Below are positions 44,941 through 56,060 of a stretch of 64,000 bases of DNA, piece after piece. Each line of letters opens with the position of its first letter. Within the stretch, counting starts at the first letter, position 1. The notes beneath the pieces are model-generated. The model was not told where the DNA came from. It saw nothing but the letters and a program-made list of their open reading frames with translations, and searched no databases. Location: contig CP136069.1 of the NCBI GenBank assembly GCA_032622095.1, positions 163,423,043 to 163,487,042 on the forward strand, written 5' to 3'. A program made the position numbers and the translations under genes. The DNA is from Siphonodentalium dalli. Taxonomy: Eukaryota > Mollusca > Scaphopoda > Gadilida > Siphonodentaliidae.

Positions 44941-45396
44941 TGTGAGATAACTACCCATTATAATCTCACAACTTGATTCAAACTATACGAATGTCCCAAT
45001 ATATAAAACCCCAAACTCAGATATTCGTGTTCGGTTCTCGAAACCTCACACGTCTTAATCTCAGCGAAGATATACACACAATGAAGATGGCTCCCAAATA
45101 TGGTCAAGGGAAATGCCCATAACGAAGGAACCAATCCCGATGTGTATTGCCAAACGCCTCATCTAATATGCGTCCCAAATAGTATATAAGAGACAACCAC
45201 ATCCCATCACCTCTTGCTTTCACTAGACTCATCTCCTCCCTAGATCATATCCAGGCATCATTCACACCAGGCATCACCCATTCGGGGACATCATTTCGCG
45301 GCGACTATTGATCATTATATTTGTACACACTGCATATCTTATTCACAACATAATAAAGACTTGTACCTACTATATCTATGTGTTCATTACCTCACA
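44941..45396 (+). repeat. 3' LTR (456 bp)
   Basis: By eye, base-for-base the same as 30547-31002. Followed by the CAGT duplication at 45397-45400. TATA at 45183-45190 and AATAAA at 45352-45357. Confidence 0.93.
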
Positions 45397-48083
45397 CAGT
45401 CCAGAGACTATACGGCCAGCATCTGCATGGAGGCGGTCGAGCTTGTCTAATAGGTAACGCGGTGCGCAGTCCCATACAACATCAGAATAATCGAATAGTG
45501 GTAATATATAAGTTTTGTATATCTTTTCGAGCGTTTTTCTGTCGAGTTGATATTTAAATCGCCTCAACTGGGCCAGACGAGAGGCGATCCTCTTCACTGT
45601 ACTTTCTATATGAATTTCCAGTTTAGATTTTGTTGTAGTTCAAGACCAAGGTGTTTATGAGATTCCACAAAGCTGATAGGGTCGTTTATAAATTTAAGGT
45701 TTGGTATTTCTGGAGAGGGTGGGGTCAACGAGAAAGACATACCTACGGTTTTGGATGGGTTAAAGCTCACGAGCCAGTTTTTTTACCAGGTCGTTATTTT
45801 CGTCAAATCGTTATTCATAATTTTAGAAAGTTCATCCAGATCCCAGTGGCTGCTCATAATACAAGTAGCATCTGCGTACATTCTCGTGATGGAGTCAATA
45901 TTATCTGCTAAATCGTTTATATAGACGAGGAATAAAAAAGGGCCCAGAATGGATCCCTGGGGGACTCCTGCAGGGACAACCTCGTAGCTGGAAAAGGTAT
46001 TTTTTATCAGGACTCTTTGTTTTCTGTTTAATAGATAGTCTTCGATCCATTGTAATGTCTGACCCTCCACACCGTAGCGTTGAAGTTTGTAAATCAGCCC
46101 CTTGTGCCATACTCTTTCAAATGCTTTGGATATGTCACAAAATATGCCGCATGTGAAGAGGCCTTTATCGATAGATTGACAGATATTGTGGTATAGGTCT
46201 ATTAATTGGTATGTGGTATTGTGACCAGAGAGAAATCCGGATTGGTGAAAGTACAGGAGTTTATTTTCTAAGAAGAAGGCACTTATCTGTTTCAAGACAA
46301 CCTTCTCAAAGACTTTGGCTAGGCATGGTAGCAATGAGATTGGGCGGTAATTTTTGGGGTCAGCGGGGTCTTCTTTTTTGAAAATTGGGATAACATTAGC
46401 TAGTTTCCATATTTCTGGGAATTTCGCACTATTGATCGATTTCTTAAATAGGAGGACTAACGGCTTTGATATTGAACTTGAAGTTTCGTGGAGCATTCTG
46501 ACACTGATTCCGTCGTGGCCATGAGCTTTATTCAATTTTAAAGATTTGATAGCTGTTTCAACATCTGATTTTACAAAAGACAACTCTGGCATCAGCTGTT
46601 TGCTTCGAGTGTGAAAGAGGGGAGGGGTATGCGCAGAATCGTTTATAGTGGAGTTTGATATGAAGCTCATATTTAAAATTTTAGCTTTTTCAGAATCATC
46701 TGACGCATATGTTTTCCCACTGGCATTTGTGGTTCCAGTGGCGCTATATAGAGGAGGGATATTATTCACTTTCTTTTTATTTAGGAGATGGTTAACAAGC
46801 TGCCAGAAATCACGGGGGTTTGGGGAGTCTTTTATTCTGTCTCCCAAATTATCATCAAATTTTATTTTGGCGTATTTTTTCATGTTATTAACTTTATTCC
46901 TTGATTGTTTATATGCCCGCCATGAAACTTGGTTGTTGATTTTTAATGCCTTTGCTCTGAGTCTATCTCGCTTGCGTAACTCTATTCTAATCTCCGAAGT
47001 GAACCAAATTTTATCTTTGGGGCGGATTGTGACGTTAAGTTGTGGTATAATTCTGTCCATGATTGATAGGAAAGTAGATTGGAATATTTTGACCGCCGAA
47101 TCGATATCAGGGGCCGCGTTGATAAGGTCTTCCCAATGTACATCATTTAGCAAGCAGTTCGCTCGCTGGAAATTAGCTTTTTTATAATTCCATACTTTTC
47201 TCTGGAAAGCGGAGACTGTGGGGCAGTCGAAAGATATTGTTGCATAAACACCCAAGTGGTCTGAAACTCCGAGGTTTAAAACATCGCAATCCAATACATG
47301 AAGTGATTTACTGATAATAATAGGATCGAGTAGTGTACTAGTCCTACTGGTAACTCTTGTTGGGTCTTTTATCACATTTACCAAGCTATATGCGTCGGAA
47401 ATTAGCTTTATTTTGGAGGTACTCACGAGGTAATTAGAATTATAGTCTCCAGTGAGTACTATATTTTCAGAGATGTCAAGTGCATCAGAAATTGAGGAGT
47501 CCAGAAGGTCCCAATAATTATGGCTACAAAATTGGTCTGACCTGTATGATACCCCAATAATCATGTGAGATTTTTTAGCAAATACTTCAAACCAGAGAAT
47601 CGAGGAGTCGAATTCTAGGTCAAATCTTTCTTTGTAAATAACATGATCAGCAAACATGACACATATTCCACCCCCGTACGCGTCTCGGTCTTTTCGAATA
47701 GGGGAACAGTATCCATTGACTTCTAAATGTTCGGAGGAATATGCTGGATCAAGATGCGTCTCAGTAAAGCAGAGAACGTCGAATTCGTTGATCAAGTCAA
47801 TTATCTTTTCTAACTTGTGTCGGATACTTCTTACATTGTAATGAAAGATAGAGATGGAATTAGGTACATTTTTAGAGTGAGTGGGAGGGCCTGGGTTGGT
47901 CTCTATGTCGCCCGATAACAATATCAGAAGGAGGGTAAAAAGAAATATAAGTTTGATGTTAATCCTCCAAAAACCGCTACGGATATGCAGACTACTGTGA
48001 AGGTGGATGGTGAAAGGCGAACTCTTTTTCCTCGAATCAAAGATACCAATCGCAGCCCTATACTGGTTCAGACAACACGACAT
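45397..48083 (-). pseudogene. CR1/L2-like LINE ORF2, N-terminal part, with 2A-like leader
   Basis: From ATG at 48083 the minus frame gives 766 residues. It has a hydrophobic leader (residues about 41-57) and a 2A-like GDIETNPGP (58-66). An AP-like endonuclease follows (HYNVRSIRHK, CFTETHLD, GDYNS, SDHLG), then the RT (NYRPISLLPC, QSGFLSGHN, DISKAFERVWH, AGVPQGSILGPFLF). Lesions: the catalytic Y-x-DD box reads YADA (Ala codon at 45867-45869), and a TAA stop lies at 45783-45785. A one-base frame change lies near 45610; beyond it KRIASRLAQLRRF and the thumb region continue to the LTR boundary. The ORF then resumes at 30546. The element is dead. Family: CR1/L2 group of the Jockey superfamily, in which 2A-like N-termini are known. 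Confidence 0.88.
47886..47909 (-). other. 2A-like (CHYSEL) ribosome-skipping motif
   Basis: DIETNPGP matches the D-x-E-x-N-P-G-P consensus for co-translational separation between the final Gly and Pro. It follows a Leu/Ile-rich stretch that looks like a signal anchor, so the upstream peptide could be released or targeted separately from the endonuclease/RT protein. 2A activity is established for this motif class in sea urchin and other invertebrate LINEs. Confidence 0.8.
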
Positions 48084-50366
48084 ATTTTAGTCGGCAATTG
48101 AAGCATGAAGTATAGGTCTGCAAATGGCCCGGATTCGAAAGAAAAGCTGCCTTCCACCATCGTTGCTTTGACACCCCAGTTCGGACGTTTTGTGCTCGGG
48201 ATATTTTGTGAGGGGGTGTTGCCACATACCATAGTACTATTGATTGAATCATTGGTATAGTTGGTGAATATGATGAAAAACATGGAATAATAGAAAACAT
48301 GCAAACAACATGGACAAAGAAAACAATGTGCATATGTACATAATGATGATGAGTTTGATGATATGGCATTTAGAACACGAAGAGGGCTCGAGTGTTCGCG
48401 GGCAAAAACAGGGGATTATTGTTTTTATTGCGCTCTGAGTCTGAGACACACGACTGTGAAAACGAACATATACGCGGTTTGGCGACTAATGGAGTTATTT
48501 CTCAGAGTTCAGATATGAATTTGGAATACTAAACGTCAAAAAACAAAAACAAAAACAAAAAAATGGTTTAATTTCGCATAAGGTATCGCGTACATGTTCC
48601 GAATTATCTCGAGATCACAGAGCGCACTATAAACTGTCGATAGAGGAGGTCTCGTACACACAGTAGAGCTGATATAACGACCAGCAGTAAGATACATACT
48701 AAAGTTATTGGCGTTCTGGTATTCCGTACTTAGGGTCAGTCGCATCAATAATAGCACGTGTTTTGGGATATTTACCAAATGCAACGGTGTGACGGAGTCT
48801 CGTGCGAAATTATTTTCCGAAACACCTGATGGATTTAGTTTTGTAGGTCAGGCTTAATTTTGCCAAAAGAACTTCTTCACTTGACTGTGTACTGTGCAGA
48901 GACCTTCTCACCGACATGATTACACAGGGACCATTTGGTGGGGGATAGGTAGACAGGTATTTACATGTTTGTTTGTTGTTCAAAGTTCTGGTACATGAAG
49001 TTCCAGTTAGTTTTACAAATTTCAGCTTTTCAGTGTATGTGAAACAGAGCACGGGCGCTTCAGTTATAAAATTTATATAAGTAGGCCTATGGTGTCATGG
49101 GTGTAGCAAGTACGTTAATTCAGATGTAAAATTAAGGTACATGGGTGTAGCATAGTAATTTGCATGGTGGGGTGCAGGTGGGGGGCGGTGCCAGTATGTA
49201 AAAAAAAAATGAATGATTTAAGTTTAATTCAATGACAGCACAAGCTGATAGCATTTACCCACTATGTGGGGCATTTCACTTGGGTGCGACATCTTGCCTG
49301 TGCCTATCATGCCTATGGCAGACCGATGTGGTTTGGGTAGGGGACCGGTAAGGGAATTTTAAGATGAAATTTTTTTTATTTATTTTTTTTCATCACTGCT
49401 TATCAGGGGAGGGGGGATTTGGTTTGGGGGGGGGGTATTTATTAAGTTTTATGCATAGATTAAATAATTTGTAGGTTTCAGCATGGAAAATATCATTTCG
49501 CAATCTACTGAAAAGTGGTTAATAGGCCAAAGGACAATATAGGACTTATTCAGGTTTCATGCTGTTTCATGTCCAAGATTTTTTGTTTTTTTTGTTTCTT
49601 TTTTGGACAAAATAGTTTCTTCTGCCAGATTTTGCTAACGATAATTTATATTTCCTTTGTATAAACTGTAATAAACACATAAAAATTAAGAAAGAGATTA
49701 CTTGTGAATCCTGGATAATAACTTTAGAATAGCAGGGTCTAGACTAGGGTGGGTAGGAAAAACCCGAAACCACAAGTGTACGTACCTGCACATGTATATA
49801 CCGGTGAGCACACATATACAAACATATATATACCAATACATATTATATGCATATAATATATATACATATGCATACATATACATATATATACACAAACAAC
49901 AATAGTTTGTTTGCATTTATGCTGATAATCTGTTCAGTCTTGATGTATATACATCTGAGTAATATAAACAATCGGAAACAGCACATTTACTCTGTGTTGT
50001 GAGCTTCCTGTATGATGAGTAAGACAACATATAAGTCTGAGTCTCTCTACTTGGTCAACTAAGTTACTTTTCTTCTTTTATTTGAAACTTCCTCGTATAG
50101 AAAAGGATGAAAATAAAGAAAAATTGGTTTGGGAAACCAACGTTGATATTAACTGTTACATATAATGTTTTTTACATATTTGTATGCACCTACAAATATA
50201 AAGTGGGATCAACCGAGCTCCGCAAGGTGATTTTAGGCTTTTGTTTTGTCTATAATTAAGGCTGCTTTCGGTGAATAGATTGGTTTAAAAGAATAGGGCA
50301 GGGCTATGTTGAATTGAGTAGAGAGACTCTTCCCATGTTGGTAAGGCTTCTTTGATATAATTCACT
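48084..50366. other. No gene recognised; possible LINE 5' region
   Basis: The first few hundred bases may be the LINE 5' UTR. The rest is AT-rich with G runs near 49400-49430 and a TATA-rich tract at 49790-49900. Minus-strand ORFs are short and without domains. Confidence 0.4.
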
Positions 50367-50370
50367 TTAA

Positions 50371-50807
50371 AGATACATAATCCGATCTAGCGCTCCTCAA
50401 TTACTATTTATTTGGATTGGGGGGGGGTAAAAAAATTCAAAAATTTAGATTCAAGTCAAAGCTCAAGAGTTATTAGATATCGAATTTTGAAATCTTATTA
50501 TTTTTCACCATTGAGACTTGTTGTGGCCCTTAAAAATTCAACGAGCCGATGGTCTTGGACCAAATTGTGGTTTGAAGATGGATAACTCTAAAATCAAGAG
50601 GCTTTGTGTTGATAATAATGCCAAATTTCGTCGACCAACATGTTGATAAATAACATGTTTCAGGCAATTTCACACCACAGCCGACAGCGGCTAGCATTTT
50701 TTTTTTGGCGGTTAATCGATTCTGATAACTGAAGCAGAATTTCTAAAAAACTTTTGTTTTTGTTGGAATATGATTATATGGGGACCATCAAATCGGATTG
50801 AGTACCT
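50371..50807. mobile_element. TTAA-target MITE, family 1 copy 4
   Basis: AGATACATAATCCGATCTAG at the left and CGGATTGAGTACCT at the right; flanks TTAA and TCAA. More diverged than copies 1-3, and nearly the same as copy 5. Confidence 0.7.
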
Positions 50808-51140
50808 TCAAGAGTGCATTTAACTTAAGGTTGATTTAGCACACAAAACAAAACAAAAGTGAATTCTTATTTGAGGTAGTAGCAAATTTAGTTACTACCG
50901 GGTAGTACATCTGTATTCTTATTTGAGGTAGTAGCAAATTTAGTTACTACCGGGTGGTACATCTGTAGGTATTCAGTGTTGTGGAAATTTTCAGCTAGTA
51001 GTATATCAGGGTGTCAAACCAGCAAGCAAGCAAGATCGGTGACATGGAGCGAAATTTGATCAAAAGTGCCATATGCTCTCTGGCATTTAAACAACTTTTC
51101 GGTTAAAGATATTATTTATTTATAATTGATTGTTTGATTC

Positions 51141-51144
<4 letters not shown>

Positions 51145-51171
<27 letters not shown>
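51145..51171 (+). repeat. Poly-T tract
   Basis: About 27 consecutive T, replaced by a degenerate TTTATTTATT tract in the second duplicate. Confidence 0.7.
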
Positions 51172-51252
51172 ATTTATTATTATTTTTTGAAATTCCTCAG
51201 GTGGTTGTGAGATATGTGGGCTTGCTTGCTGTAGACACTGCTGTCACGTTAA

Positions 51253-51699
51253 AGATACACAATCCGATTTAGCGCTCTTCAATTACTATTTATTTGGATT
51301 CGGGGGAGGGGGGGGTAAAAAAAAAAATTAGATTCAAGTCAAAGAACCCACCCATCAAAGCTCAAGAGTTATTAGATATCGAATTTTGAAATTTTATTAT
51401 TTTTCACCAACGAGACTTTTTGTGGCCCTTAAAAATTCAACGAGCCGACGGTCTTGGACCAAATTGTGGTTTGAAGATGGATAACTCTAAAATCAAGAGG
51501 CTTTGTGTTGATAATAATGACAAATTTCGTCGAACAACATGTTGATAAATAACATGTTTCAGGCAATTTCACACCACAGCCGACAGCGGCTACCATTATT
51601 TTTTTGGCGATTAGTCGATTCTGATAACTGAAGCGGAATTATTAAAAACTTTTGTTTTTGTTGGATTATATGGGGACCATCAAATCGGATTGAGTACCT
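51253..51699. mobile_element. TTAA-target MITE, family 1 copy 5
   Basis: AGATACACAATCCGATTTAG at the left and CGGATTGAGTACCT at the right, with TTAA on both sides. It arose with copy 4 by the tandem duplication, not by a separate insertion. Confidence 0.7.
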
Positions 51700-52109
51700 T
51701 TAAGAGTGCATTTAACTTAAGGTTGATTTAACACACAAAACAAAACAAAAATGAGTTCTTATATTCTTATTTGAGGTAGTAGCAAATTTAGTTACTACCG
51801 GGTAGTACATCTGTAGGTATTCAGTGTTGTGGAAATTTTCAGCTGCATGTAGTAGTATATCAGGGTGTCAAACCAGCAAGCAAGCAAGATCAGTGATATA
51901 GAGCGAAATTTTATCTAAAGTGCCATATGCTCTCTGGCATTTAAACAACTTTTCGGTTTAATATATTATTTATTTATAATTGATTGTTGGAATGATATCT
52001 TTTTTTATTTATTTATTTATTTTTTATTTATTTTATTAATTTTTTTTTGAAATTCCTCAAGTAATTGTGAGATATGTGGGCTTGCTTGCTGTCGACACTG
52101 CTGTCATTT

Positions 52110-53700
52110 CTATAAGAAACAACACAGTTAACATAATAACATATACTTTTTATTTAAATTGAGGTGTATTCAGGGTTCTAGACCTCCATTTACAACCACA
52201 ACATGAAATTATGTTTGGGCGTTTGTTAACTACATTGTTCTGGTAACAATGTGCTTGAAAACTATCAGACATATAAGGTAAACCTTCATATACTAAAGAA
52301 TATCCTTTTGTTATACAATGATTAGCAAAATAGTTTTTGCTGTCCTTGCAAAACATCAGAAGGTTCTATGCATAGTAAATTTAATATAATTTAAATTGTT
52401 GTACATGTAGATCACACTTCTCATTAATTTTGGCATTTCTAAATTATCAAGATGATATTTAAGAACTGCATTATATATTTGTTGTAATTCATCTCGTTGC
52501 AGACATGTTATGTTATGCTATGAATCTATGTGAGAAGTGAATTACATTTCATGGAGATAGAATTCTCACGGAACGACCTGAATACATCTTTAATAGCAAT
52601 GGTACATATAGTTTATATAATGGTGACATTTTCTGGCCAATAGGCTCAGGAGACATTCAATATAGGATCTTTCTTTGAGTATATTAGTAACCGTTTATCG
52701 CTGTAAAGTATACATCAATCATATCAATGGAAGCTTCATTTTAAATTTAGATGCATTTAGGGTCCCAGCTATATGGCACAACTGGAGTCAATGGCCTATT
52801 AATTTGTTTTATTATTATTATTATTTATTTAATTTTTTTCATTTAATAACCTTTGTTTTTTTTTGTTTTTTTTTGAAAAATAGGTTATAATGAAAAGATA
52901 ACGGGATGGTTTGCAATATCTGTGGGTAAAAAAAATTCTACTGATATTCAGAAAGCTGTTTCCTGAGCACTGTTCAATTTGGTTGTGTTGATTCCTGCAT
53001 TGAAGTTCCAGTTTAAAGGGCAGTAGGAAATCAATTTCACAGTATAGTAAAACATGTGTAATGATGAATTTACATCTACATGTATGTGAATAAGACTGGG
53101 ATCCTGATGCATCACAATTTATGTTTTCTCGCATTAAGAAAAGATTTGCATAAAACATATATGTGTTAAATGGACATATCATGGTGTATTTTGTATGCTG
53201 GGGGGGGGGGTACTCTATTTATGAAAATGTGCATTAGTTGCATGCATTTAAGACCCATGTTTCTGCATTAGTGATAAGAGTGATCAGGCTATAAATACAT
53301 GCAGTGCTTTGACTATACCAAGAATAGACAGATAACAACAGTTCTAACTTTTGTATGAAAATTTAATGCCCTTGTCAGGCCTTGTGGAAGTGAAATTAAA
53401 ATATTTATTTATTTATTTTTTTGTGTTAATTTATTGTTTTTATTTAGAAAAAGAAAATGTGTGCCATTCCGAAGGGAAGGACACATTTGATATTTGATAT
53501 TAAGTCTCTTTATTAGAAAAGTCCGGTCCGTGTCAATCCATGGTATAATCCATAGCACTTGGTCTTTTTGTTTTTTTGTTTTTAAAAGAAACATTTACAT
53601 ACATATAGTGCTGTGATACAATTTACAGCAGACAATTTAAGGGCATGCTGAACTCTGATATATGATACAATGGCTTGGCATTGAAATATTTATGGGTCTG
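52110..53700. other. No gene recognised
   Basis: AT-rich sequence with homopolymer T runs near 52800-52880 and 53400-53440. No exon or repeat end identified. Confidence 0.4.
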
Positions 53701-53714
53701 AATTATGATGGGAT

Positions 53715-54115
53715 ATGATGGGGATTTGTGTTACCCCTAGTAGACCCGTTTGGTGCCATCTAGATGGTCCCTCGGCGCTAAACTTAGTTTATCAATGTTG
53801 GTGCCCCTCTCCCCTCCCATGCGTCCCTGACTCGAACTGCGCAACTTTTGACATATTTAAACCATACCATCAGATTCCTTATATCATGAGGATGATTATA
53901 TATAATTTTCGTGGCAATCGGCGACATTTTTTTCCTGCCCCTCCCCATTTTTTGCCCCTGACAACAACCGCGTCACTTTAGAAAATTCTAACCCGCACCA
54001 TTATCTTTCTCGTGAAAAGATACCCCTAGTTGACCCCTTTAGTGCCATATAGATGGTCCCCTGTGAATTTCTATAGAAGACAGACAGACAGACATTCGCA
54101 AATATAGATATAGAT
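53715..54115 (+). mobile_element. 3' part of the 26437-29400 retroposon family
   Basis: Shares TCGGCGCTAAACTTAGTTTA, GACTCGAACT, TCATGAGGATGATTATATAT and GTCACTTTAGAAAATTC with the array at 27530-29400. It then ends in CAGACAGACAGACA, TTCGCAAATATAGATATA and an AT tail, which defines the 3' terminus of the family. Confidence 0.6.
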
Positions 54116-54647
54116 ATATATCATATGTTTCTCAATGTACCAGTCCGATCGATACGTGGCCATATTGGTGAGAATCACTCAAAAACAATTGGGTTGAATA
54201 TATCTAAGGTTTAGTCAGACTTTAACCCAACTTTTAGTCACTCGAATCCTACTAAACGTTGGGTTAGAGCTGTTCACTAAACTAGTTGGGCCAGCAAAAA
54301 GTAACCAAACATTGGTTTATGGTAACCCAACTTTATATCCAAACGCTGGGTTACATTAACAAAATATTGGGTTTTGAAGTAACTGAACATGGGGTTGGAG
54401 AAACCCTAATTATATTTCATCTCAATGAATTAGCTTTGACCATATAATCTGAGATTATGGTCATTAATTAATTAAGTTTCCCCAAAATATTTCCAGTGAA
54501 TGGATTAGTTTCGGACATTATGGCATGTTCACATGAAGCTGCAAGAAAATATATCTGCAAGAAAACATAAGACACAAATTTACCCTGATATTTTATAGCA
54601 GCAGAGACTATACCCGTGAGAACGCGATTATTGATCTCAATCAGACC

Positions 54648-54776
54648 AGTATTAGGCCCGTTCCAAACGACGGATTTTTGTCGACTCGAATCTAATTGTA
54701 TTAAATCCGTCGGTGATGCGACTGCGGTCAATTTTGTTTCAGACGGACGCATCTTCGTCGCGTCGAATCTAATACA
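54648..54776. repeat. CCCGTTCCAAACGACGGATT repeat, forward copy
   Basis: Starts TATTAGGCCCGTTCCAAACG and ends GCGTCGAATCTAATAC, so its ends are partly inverted to each other. The matching inverted copy is at 55842-56060. Confidence 0.6.
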
Positions 54777-55077
54777 TCTGTCTATTTATTTAAAGGTGGA
54801 TTCCCGGTAACCGTCACACAATGGTCACGTGTAGATATAGAGGCCTATATATACCGGTATGTTATACATAAATATACTAAAATACAGTATAAATTATGTA
54901 TATATATATGCGAGATGGCATCGCGAATATATGTGCACATGTATGTGAGGATGTATATAGTACATATAGTTATATAATATACTATAATAGGCGCTACAAA
55001 TAAATGTTATATCGTGCAACCAATTGCCATATATGTGTATACCATGCATGTAAATACAGGTATACAAGAATGATTAT

Positions 55078-55590
55078 AAATCAGAGACTATCACCCCTAC
55101 CCCTTATAATAAGGAATACCGGAATATATGAATTATTATAAATAAGAGGTCACCACCCCTATACCCCTCATAATAAGTATGCCGGTATATATGAATTATT
55201 ATAAATAAGATCAGTGGTACCACCCCTACCCCTTATAATAATGAATACCGGAAAATATTAATTATTATAAATCATAGGCTACCACCTATATCCTTTATAA
55301 TAAGGAAAACCGGTATCTATGAATTATTATAAATCATATATATAGGCTACCATCCCCACCCCTTATAATAAGTAATACCGGTATATATGAATTATTATAA
55401 ATCAGTGGTACCACCTCTGCCCCTTATAATAAGTAATACCGCTATATATTAATTATTATACATTAGAGACTACCACCCCTAATAATTACAATAAGGAATA
55501 TCGGTCTATATGAATTATTATAAATCAGTTGCTACAACCCTTACCCCTTATACCGGTATATATGGATTATTATAAATCATTGACACTATA
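55078..55590 (+). repeat. ~62-bp satellite
   Basis: Eight or so units share ACCACCCCTACCCCTTATAATAA and ATACCGGTATATATGAATTATTATAAATCA. Period about 60-65 bp, with indels. Confidence 0.8.
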
Positions 55591-55841
55591 TCCATTATAA
55601 GATGTGAGTCAGTGACATGCCATGTTCGTTGAGGAATCAAACTACCAAAATAATTACAATTTGCACAATGTTACCTGAGCAATGCTTATATATATATATA
55701 TTTCTTTATAGCAAAGAGAGCGTGCGACAAATGACGTCAGGTGGGTGTTTCCGCAGATAAGGGGAACCCCCTCATTATTATCCCATTATCATATCATTTG
55801 CATTCGTTACTTCGGCAACTTTCGGCTCTTCTCGTCACATG

Positions 55842-56060
55842 TATTAGATTCGAGTCGTCAAAAATCCGTCGTTTGAAACCAAGACGGATTTCAGACGCAT
55901 CATCGACGAAGATTCGTCTGAACTGGACGGAGATTCGTCTGTGATGCGTCTGACACGGATCTAATTGTTTCAAACGTCGCATTTTTGACGCATTTAATAC
56001 CATTGTGGGTCTGGTATTAGATTCGAGTCGACAAAAATCCGTCGTTTGGAACGGGTCTTA
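55842..56060. repeat. AATCCGTCGTTTGGAACGGG repeat, inverted copy
   Basis: Contains TTAGATTCGAGTCGACAAAA and ATCCGTCGTTTGGAACGGGT, the reverse complement of 54648-54710, plus a second TTAGATTCGAGTCGTCAAAA unit. Confidence 0.6.

Larger units (their letters stand above)
30547..45396 (+). mobile_element. Env-bearing Ty3/Gypsy LTR retrotransposon, 14,850 bp
   Basis: Complete element: two 456-bp LTRs that read as identical, TGTGAG...CTCACA ends and CAGT duplications. A primer-binding-site candidate follows the 5' LTR and a purine tract precedes the 3' LTR. Plus-strand order is small pre-gag ORF, gag, pol (PR-RT-RNaseH-IN, the Gypsy order), overlapping small ORF, long spacer, F-like env. The spacer carries two antisense genes and two C-rich arrays. 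At 14.85 kb it is about twice a typical Metaviridae genome, mostly because of the 4-kb spacer and 0.8-kb 3' UTR. The plus strand is visibly rich in A and C and poor in G, unlike the host. It is inserted in a decayed LINE. One gag frame break is the only obvious lesion on the sense genes. Confidence 0.93.
50371..52107 (+). repeat. 882-bp tandem segmental duplication
   Basis: Everything from the TTAA MITE through GAGTGCATTTAACTTAAGG, GGTAGTAGCAAATTTAGTTA and CAAACCAGCAAGCAAGCAAG to GCTTGCTTGCTGT.GACACTG occurs twice with an 882-bp offset. Within the first copy, a 54-bp piece (about 50858-50965) is itself duplicated, but it is single in the second copy. No coding signal. Confidence 0.8.

Noticed and set aside
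46648-47187. 179-codon plus-strand ORF
   Set aside because: Shadow of the LINE endonuclease/RT frame on the minus strand.
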